Source of the DNA: an uncultured Terriglobales bacterium
Lineage (GTDB): Bacteria; Acidobacteriota; Terriglobia; Terriglobales; Acidobacteriaceae
DNA: 11,197 bases
Direction: 5' to 3'
Assembly: GCA_955652845.1 (NCBI GenBank)
Contig: CATPBY010000256.1
Location: 1 to 11,197, forward strand
The notes beneath the pieces are model-generated. The model saw nothing but the letters and a program-made list of their open reading frames with translations, did no database searches and had not been told where the DNA came from. Numbering within the stretch: position 1 is the first letter of the stretch; every line of letters begins with the position of its first letter. The position numbers were made by a program, and so were the translations under genes. Below are positions 6,815 to 11,197 of this stretch, piece after piece.

Positions 6815-8305
6815 ATGTCAATCGAAATACCAACCGCAGTGGCCGGGGCGCCAAATGAGGCGGCGGAGAAAGCATTTCCTGCTTCCGCAAAGGTCGGTTT
6901 CGTCAGCCTGGGATGCCCCAAAAATCTAGTGGATAGTGAAGTAATGATGGGCATCCTATCGCAGGCGGGAGCGGAATTGACCTCGCGCACGGAAGACGCC
7001 GACGTCATTGTAGTGAATACTTGTTCGTTTATCGCCAGCGCTCAACAGGAGTCTGTAAACACCATTTTAGAGATGGCGCGGCATAAGAAGAATGGACGTC
7101 TTCGGAAACTGGTAGTGGCAGGCTGTCTGGTGGAACGCTTTCGCGACGAGATTCGCAAGAGCATTCCTGAGGTTGACGCGGTCGTCGGTACCGGAGAGTT
7201 GGAAAACGTCCTTGTAGCAGCGGATATTGAAGCACCTCCAAGGAGCAACTCGCCGTTCAACATCCTGCAGTCGCGGCCAGAAGGCGACCGGCGTGCCGCC
7301 CAGGGCCGCTTCTCGCACGAAAACTGGGATGGAGCAGTCGCCGACCTCCCCAACTACCTTTACAATGAAGCGACTCCACGAGTGCTGGCTACGCCCGGCT
7401 ATACCGCATACATCAAGATCGCGGAAGGCTGCGATCATCCCTGCAGCTTCTGCATCATTCCGCAATTGCGCGGTAAATTCCGTTCGCGCCGTTTCGAGTC
7501 GGTGGCCGCCGAGGCCGAGCGCCTGGCTCGTTCTGGCGTCCGCGAAATCACCCTGATCGGCCAGGACACCACCTGCTACGGCGAAGATTTCGGGCTCAAA
7601 GATGGACTCGCGCTTCTTCTGGAGAAGTTAGCCGGCATTGAAGAACTACATTGGATACGTTTCCTGTACGCCTATCCCAACAAAATTACAGACCGCCTGC
7701 TCGATACCATCGCCAGACATCCAAAGATTTGCTCCTACATGGATGTGCCGCTTCAACATGCCTCCTCTGCAGTTCTGAAACGCATGAAACGGGGCGGAGG
7801 ACCAGATATTTTCTTGCGTTCCATTGAGAAAATGCGCAAGACCATTCCTGAGGTCACGCTTCGGACTTCGTTTATTGTTGGCTTTCCCGGCGAAACCGAA
7901 AATGAGTTCGAAGAACTGTGTGACTTTGTACGCGAGGCGGAGTTCGACTGGATGGGAACTTTCAGCTACTCCGATCAGGAAGGGGCGGGCGCTTACCGGT
8001 TGGACGGAAAGCTTTCGACTCGCGAAACGGAACGGCGGCGAAAACATCTGATGCAGATCCAGCGAAAAATCAGCAAGAAGAAAAAGAAGGACCTGGTGGG
8101 CAGGGAATTTGATTTTCTGCTGCAGGGGACTTCAGAGGAGACGGACCTGCTGCTCGAGGGCCGGACCGCGATGCACGCCCCCGAAATAGACGGCAAAGTG
8201 CTGATCAATGACGTTCCCGATGGGGTTGAACCACGCCCTGGAGAGTTCTATCGTTGCCAGATTACCGAGGCCCACGACTACGATCTGATCGCGAGAATCG
8301 TGTGA
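6815..8305 (+). CDS. rimO: Ribosomal protein S12 methylthiotransferase RimO
   Basis: 496 aa from the ATG at 6815. This radical-SAM enzyme adds a methylthio group to an Asp of ribosomal protein S12 using two Fe-S clusters. The N-terminal UPF0004 domain has its three cluster cysteines: Cys34 (SLGCPKNLVDSE), Cys70 (VVNTCSF) and Cys104 (VAGCLVERF). The radical-SAM motif CDHPCSFC (Cys206, 210, 213) follows. The C-terminal TRAM domain spans about 428-496. SLGCPKNLVDSE and AEGCDHPCSFCIIPQLRG favour RimO over the tRNA enzyme MiaB. It is longer than the roughly 430-450 aa norm because of about 25 extra N-terminal residues and an expanded linker at 135-195. A five-lysine run (421-425) precedes TRAM. 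An in-frame start at 6743 is possible but adds unrelated sequence. yacG follows after 7 nt. Confidence 0.95.
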   Translation: MSIEIPTAVAGAPNEAAEKAFPASAKVGFVSLGCPKNLVDSEVMMGILSQAGAELTSRTEDADVIVVNTCSFIASAQQESVNTILEMARHKKNGRLRKLVVAGCLVERFRDEIRKSIPEVDAVVGTGELENVLVAADIEAPPRSNSPFNILQSRPEGDRRAAQGRFSHENWDGAVADLPNYLYNEATPRVLATPGYTAYIKIAEGCDHPCSFCIIPQLRGKFRSRRFESVAAEAERLARSGVREITLIGQDTTCYGEDFGLKDGLALLLEKLAGIEELHWIRFLYAYPNKITDRLLDTIARHPKICSYMDVPLQHASSAVLKRMKRGGGPDIFLRSIEKMRKTIPEVTLRTSFIVGFPGETENEFEELCDFVREAEFDWMGTFSYSDQEGAGAYRLDGKLSTRETERRRKHLMQIQRKISKKKKKDLVGREFDFLLQGTSEETDLLLEGRTAMHAPEIDGKVLINDVPDGVEPRPGEFYRCQITEAHDYDLIARIV

Positions 8306-8312
8306 AGACCCT

Positions 8313-8522
8313 ATGGCTCGCAAGCTTCCGCCCAACCTGAAGTGCCCTACGTGCAGGAAGACGGTCAAGAGCAAAGACCCCGAGTTCCCCTTTTGCAGCG
8401 ATCGTTGCCGCTTGATCGATCTGGGCAAGTGGGCGAGCGGAGCATACGTTATTTCATCGCCCCTGACGGATACTTCCGAGGATGAAGTCTCATCCGGCGC
8501 CGATCATTCCGATGAAGACTGA
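8313..8522 (+). CDS. yacG: YacG-type zinc-binding protein, DNA gyrase inhibitor family
   Basis: 69 aa. A four-cysteine zinc site is clear: Cys11-X2-Cys14 (CPTC) and Cys28-X3-Cys32 (FCSDRC). It is followed by the diagnostic RLIDLGKWASGAYVI. In E. coli YacG binds GyrB and inhibits gyrase; whether it does so here is by homology only. The last 15-20 residues form a Ser/Asp/Glu-rich acidic tail (TSEDEVSSGADHSDED), probably disordered. It starts 7 nt after the rimO stop, and its 3' end overlaps the start of pgpA, so it is part of the same operon. Confidence 0.92.
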   Translation: MARKLPPNLKCPTCRKTVKSKDPEFPFCSDRCRLIDLGKWASGAYVISSPLTDTSEDEVSSGADHSDED

Positions 8523-9063
8523 GCATGGCGCGGGCATTCCACCATCTTCTACTCCGCTGGATTCAGTGCAGGCTGCAAGCGCTTCGCGCGCTCCAGCATG
8601 GGCAACGGTGGTCGCCACTTTCTTCGGTGCGGGATACCTGCGTCCTGGTCCCGGAAGCTGGGCGTCTGCATCGACAGTGCTTTTGTGGTGGCTTCTGACG
8701 CGCCGGATAACCCTGTCCTACCAACCCTGGATTGCGTTGCTGATCACCGCGATCGCCGTCCTCGCGGGAATTCCGGCGGCGACGCTGGTTGCCCGGGCCA
8801 GCCGTCTTAAAGATCCTCAGTTTGTGGTGATTGACGAAGTCGCGGGCCAACTCCTCACTCTTATTGCGATTCCGGTATCGTGGAAATCTCTGCTGCTGGG
8901 CTTTATACTTTTTCGTGGGTTCGATATCGTGAAGCCGCCGCCGGTTCGTCAACTGGAACAACTGCCTGGAGGTATAGGTATCGTAGTGGACGACCTGGGA
9001 GCTGGACTTTACGCTCTCATCGTGATGCACGCTGTGCTGCATTTCGGTTGGTTGCCGCGATAA
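8512..9063 (+). CDS. pgpA: Phosphatidylglycerophosphatase A
   Basis: 183 aa from the ATG at 8512. PgpA removes phosphate from phosphatidylglycerol phosphate to make phosphatidylglycerol at the inner membrane. The family core begins at WATVVATFFGAGYLRPGPGSW and includes DPQFVVIDEVAGQ (Asp108-Glu109, a likely Mg site), RGFDIVKPPPVRQLE and GIGIVVDDLGAG (Asp160-Asp161). Several hydrophobic segments between these fit a multi-span membrane protein. The 25-30 residues ahead of the core are poorly conserved in type. A second in-frame ATG at 8482 would lengthen the overlap with yacG from 11 to 41 nt; neither start has a good Shine-Dalgarno sequence, so the start is uncertain. The propeller gene follows 33 nt downstream. 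Confidence 0.9.
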   Translation: MKTEHGAGIPPSSTPLDSVQAASASRAPAWATVVATFFGAGYLRPGPGSWASASTVLLWWLLTRRITLSYQPWIALLITAIAVLAGIPAATLVARASRLKDPQFVVIDEVAGQLLTLIAIPVSWKSLLLGFILFRGFDIVKPPPVRQLEQLPGGIGIVVDDLGAGLYALIVMHAVLHFGWLPR

Positions 9064-9096
9064 TTGAGTTTGCGCGCTGCAGGGAAGCTGGGGTCC

Positions 9097-10164
9097 ATGG
9101 GAATTTCCGACCGTCTGCTGGGCAAAAAAAACGTCAACGGCAACCCGCAGATTGAAGCCGTGCATCCTGCGGCGGCCCTGCCGGGTGGGGAAGTGCGAAT
9201 CGTTGGACGAAGCCTGCGCCCGGCAGACCTGCGCCGGCCTCGGGTGCGCTTTGGCGAGGTTGAAGGGGCCGTGGTGATTAGTTCCGACGATTTTCTGGTG
9301 GCTCGGGTACCGGAGGGCGCGTCCACCGGCTCAGTCGTGGTTTCGACCAACGGCCATACCAGCAATCCCCACCCCATTAAGGTGGCAACGCCCATCGCGG
9401 AGAACCTGCATCCTGTGACCAATCCCGCGCTTGACGCCGAGGGCAATATTTACGTCACGTTCTCAGGCGCTCGCGGACAGAAGGTTCCGGTATCCATCTA
9501 CAAGATAGATACCAATTACAACATGAAACCGTTTCTGACGGACATGATGAACGCCACTTCCATCGCTTTCGATCGCGATGGCCAGATGTATGTTTCGTCG
9601 CGCTTCGATGGCACCGTGTACAAAGTCGCTCCCAACGGCACCATGTCTGCTTACGCAGAGAGCATGGGAGTGGCTACAGGTATTGCTTTCGATCGTGCGG
9701 AAAACCTATATGTTGGGGATCGCAGTGGAACAATTTTCAAAATCGCCCGTGATCGCCAGATTTTTGTCTTCGCCACTATCGAGCCCAGCGTCTCCGCTTA
9801 TCATCTTGCTTTCGGACCTCATGGCGATCTGTTTGTAACCGGGCCGACGACTTCCAGCTTCGATTGCGTTTACAAGATCAATCCCCAGGGAGGCGTTTCT
9901 ACGTTTTATCGCGGGGTGGGGCGTCCTCAGGGTCTGGCGCTCGATGTCGATGGCAATCTTTATGTGGCGGCTTCGGTCACGGGGAAACGCGGCATCGTAA
10001 AGATCACTCCGGATGGCAAGGCTGCGCTTGAGGTCGCGGGTTCGGGACTGGTAGGCCTCGCTTTTGCTCCGGGCCGCTCAGTGATTCTTGCCACAACCGA
10101 TAGCGTGCATCACCTCGCCTGGAATATTCAGGGATTGCCGGCCCTGGCTGAGTTACCTGCCTGA
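9097..10164 (+). CDS. IPT/TIG domain plus NHL six-blade beta-propeller protein
   Basis: 355 aa from the ATG at 9097. Residues about 17-97 resemble an IPT/TIG immunoglobulin-like domain (PQIEAVHPAAALPGGEVRIVGRSL, then VRFGEVEGAVVISS and VPEGASTGSVVVS). Six NHL/SMP-30-like blades follow, at roughly 107-140, 152-180, 191-220, 235-265, 276-305 and 317-345. Each has a core like IAFDRDGQMYV followed by VYKVAPNG. Such propellers usually bind proteins, ligands or sugars; some are lactonases, but I see no diagnostic catalytic set. There is no signal peptide (MGISDRLLGKK), so a cytoplasmic location is likely, unusual for an IPT/NHL fusion. A TTG at 9064, directly after the pgpA stop, is in frame but less likely. 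AGGGAAG and GGGG lie upstream of the ATG. It separates pgpA from cinA. Confidence 0.85.
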   Translation: MGISDRLLGKKNVNGNPQIEAVHPAAALPGGEVRIVGRSLRPADLRRPRVRFGEVEGAVVISSDDFLVARVPEGASTGSVVVSTNGHTSNPHPIKVATPIAENLHPVTNPALDAEGNIYVTFSGARGQKVPVSIYKIDTNYNMKPFLTDMMNATSIAFDRDGQMYVSSRFDGTVYKVAPNGTMSAYAESMGVATGIAFDRAENLYVGDRSGTIFKIARDRQIFVFATIEPSVSAYHLAFGPHGDLFVTGPTTSSFDCVYKINPQGGVSTFYRGVGRPQGLALDVDGNLYVAASVTGKRGIVKITPDGKAALEVAGSGLVGLAFAPGRSVILATTDSVHHLAWNIQGLPALAELPA

Positions 10165-10215
10165 AAGAGCATTCAGCGGTTTCATTCCTATCGCAGTGGC
10201 ATCACGGCGATCATT

Positions 10216-10221
10216 TAAACT
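10216..10221 (+). promoter_or_regulatory. Putative -10 box for a leaderless cinA transcript
   Basis: TAAACT (TANNNT pattern) is followed by exactly six bases (GCTAGT) and then the GTG start of cinA at 10228, the spacing that would place +1 on the start codon. No Shine-Dalgarno sequence is visible and no clear -35 box sits at 16-18 bp. Confidence 0.35.
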
Positions 10222-10227
10222 GCTAGT

Positions 10228-11197
10228 GTGAATGCCGAAATCGTGGCCATCGCCTCGGAGTTACTGACGCCGTATCGTCAGGACACAAACTCCCTCTATC
10301 TCACTGAAAAACTCAACCAGCTCGGCGTGGAAGTGATCTTCAAAACTATCGTAGGGGATCGGCGCGAACATCTCACAGCTAGCGCCAGCCTTGCGCTCTC
10401 CCGCGTGGACATTGTGATTTTCATGGGCGGCCTGGGGCCGACCGAGGACGACCTCACCCGTGAGGCCGTGGCAGAAGCGCTGCAATTGCAACTTCATCGT
10501 GATCCTGAGATTGTCGCCGCCATCGAACGCCGTTTCGCCTCTCGCGGATGGAAAATGTCGCCCAATAACGCCAAGCAGGGTGATGTCATCGCGGGCGCTG
10601 TGGTCCTCCCCAACCCTAATGGCACGGCGCCCGGGCAATGGATCAGCGGAAAATATGAAGGCCGGGAAAAGCTGATCATGCTTCTGCCCGGCCCGCCCCA
10701 CGAACTGAAAGCGCTCTTTGATCGCGAGTGCATGGATCGCCTGCGCGCAAAAGTGCCGCAGCAATTTATCGCGACTCGCGTGTTGAAGGTCGCTGGCATG
10801 GGTGAATCAGCCTGCGACGCGAGGGTCGCCCCTATTTACAAGAGTTTCGCAGATGTGCAGACCACAATTCTCGCCGGCGCCGGCGAAATTCAGTTGCACT
10901 TGAGCAGCCGTGCCGGCTCACTCGATGCTGCGCAGGAACGGGTGGACCAGCTAGTCGAAGAGATCGAACAGGAGCTGGGCGATTGTGTTTTTTCCGACAA
11001 TGGGGATTCGCTGGAGCAGATTGTTGGCTACTATCTGCAGATGCGCAACGCCTCGCTTGCCGTTGCGGAATCGTGCACTGGTGGGTTGCTGGCGGAACGT
11101 ATCACCTCGGTCAGCGGCAGTTCGCGGTATTTTTTGGGTGGCGTGGTGGTTTATTCCAACCAGCTGAAGACCGCATTCGCCGGCGTCCCCGCCGAGC
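10228..11197 (+). CDS. cinA: CinA-family protein (MoCF domain plus PncC-type deamidase domain), 3' end outside the window
   Basis: 323 residues are visible from the GTG at 10228; the frame is open to the window edge, and about 90-100 residues are probably missing. The N-terminal COG1058/MoCF domain begins NAEIVAIASELL and contains GGLGPTEDDLTREAV (67-81) and LLPGPPHEL (152-160). In characterised CinA this part has ADP-ribose pyrophosphatase activity. A middle domain follows. The C-terminal domain starts near 262 with LAVAESCTGGLLAERI; Ser282 is the catalytic serine position of NMN deamidase (PncC), used in NAD salvage. SELLTPYRQDTNS replaces the more usual GTELLLGQ-type sequence. The GTG has no Shine-Dalgarno sequence. 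It lies 63 nt after the propeller gene on the same strand, close to pgpA, a common partner. Confidence 0.92.
   Translation, partial: MNAEIVAIASELLTPYRQDTNSLYLTEKLNQLGVEVIFKTIVGDRREHLTASASLALSRVDIVIFMGGLGPTEDDLTREAVAEALQLQLHRDPEIVAAIERRFASRGWKMSPNNAKQGDVIAGAVVLPNPNGTAPGQWISGKYEGREKLIMLLPGPPHELKALFDRECMDRLRAKVPQQFIATRVLKVAGMGESACDARVAPIYKSFADVQTTILAGAGEIQLHLSSRAGSLDAAQERVDQLVEEIEQELGDCVFSDNGDSLEQIVGYYLQMRNASLAVAESCTGGLLAERITSVSGSSRYFLGGVVVYSNQLKTAFAGVPAE

Noticed and set aside
6018..8496. Shared 13-mer GAAGTCTCATCCG at 6018-6030 and 8484-8496, considered as a repeat
   Set aside because: There are only two copies, both inside coding ends or starts with unrelated flanks; chance similarity is sufficient.
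9064..9096. TTG start for the propeller protein directly after the pgpA stop
   Set aside because: The extra residues add no domain, and the ATG at 9097 has purine-rich sequence in front.
10261..10764. 167-codon minus-strand frame opposite cinA
   Set aside because: It is antisense to a strongly conserved CinA domain and has no recognisable features.

Overview
This GC-rich, gene-dense window looks like core chromosome from a Gram-negative, double-membrane bacterium. The gene set and protein style (M1-peptidase-like protein with TPR repeats, TgpA-type transglutaminase, IPT/NHL propeller protein, CinA with the N-terminal motif SELLTPYRQDTNS) suggest an Acidobacteriota member related to Koribacter/Terriglobia. 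That assignment is inference from protein character, not from a database search. I see no mobile element, CRISPR array, tRNA or rRNA gene.

Left part (1-3722). A plus-strand secreted M1 aminopeptidase-like protein with a C-terminal TPR region comes first. Its zinc-binding and catalytic residues have all been replaced, so it is probably a pseudo-peptidase. It converges on a minus-strand pair: fabH (beta-ketoacyl-ACP synthase III) followed by a PaaI-type hotdog thioesterase, 21 nt apart. About 135 nt upstream of fabH, also on the minus strand, lies a gene that protein-based calling would miss: the small bacterial signal recognition particle RNA (4.5S/ffs), about 100 nt, with the conserved GGAA-tetraloop domain, a closing terminal stem and a -10 box at the right distance.

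Middle part (3849-6687). A plus-strand TgpA-like membrane transglutaminase (seven N-terminal TM helices, periplasmic Cys-His-Asp triad, C-terminal TM and DUF4129-like tail) stands alone, without the usual moxR/DUF58 partners in the window. It converges on a minus-strand gene for a small outer-membrane beta-barrel with a signal peptide and a C-terminal Phe.

Right part (6815-11197). A plus-strand run holds rimO (ribosomal protein S12 methylthiotransferase), yacG (gyrase-inhibitor-type zinc protein), pgpA (phosphatidylglycerophosphatase A), an IPT+NHL six-blade propeller protein and cinA, which runs off the right edge. The first four are tightly spaced and look like an operon. cinA has its own -10-like box positioned so that transcription would begin at or next to its GTG codon, and rimO shows a similar near-leaderless arrangement. 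The NHL gene separates pgpA from cinA, which are often neighbours.

Most of the window is housekeeping. The points of most interest are the eroded M1 active site, the SRP RNA hidden under two over-extended reading frames, the possible leaderless starts and the inserted propeller gene.
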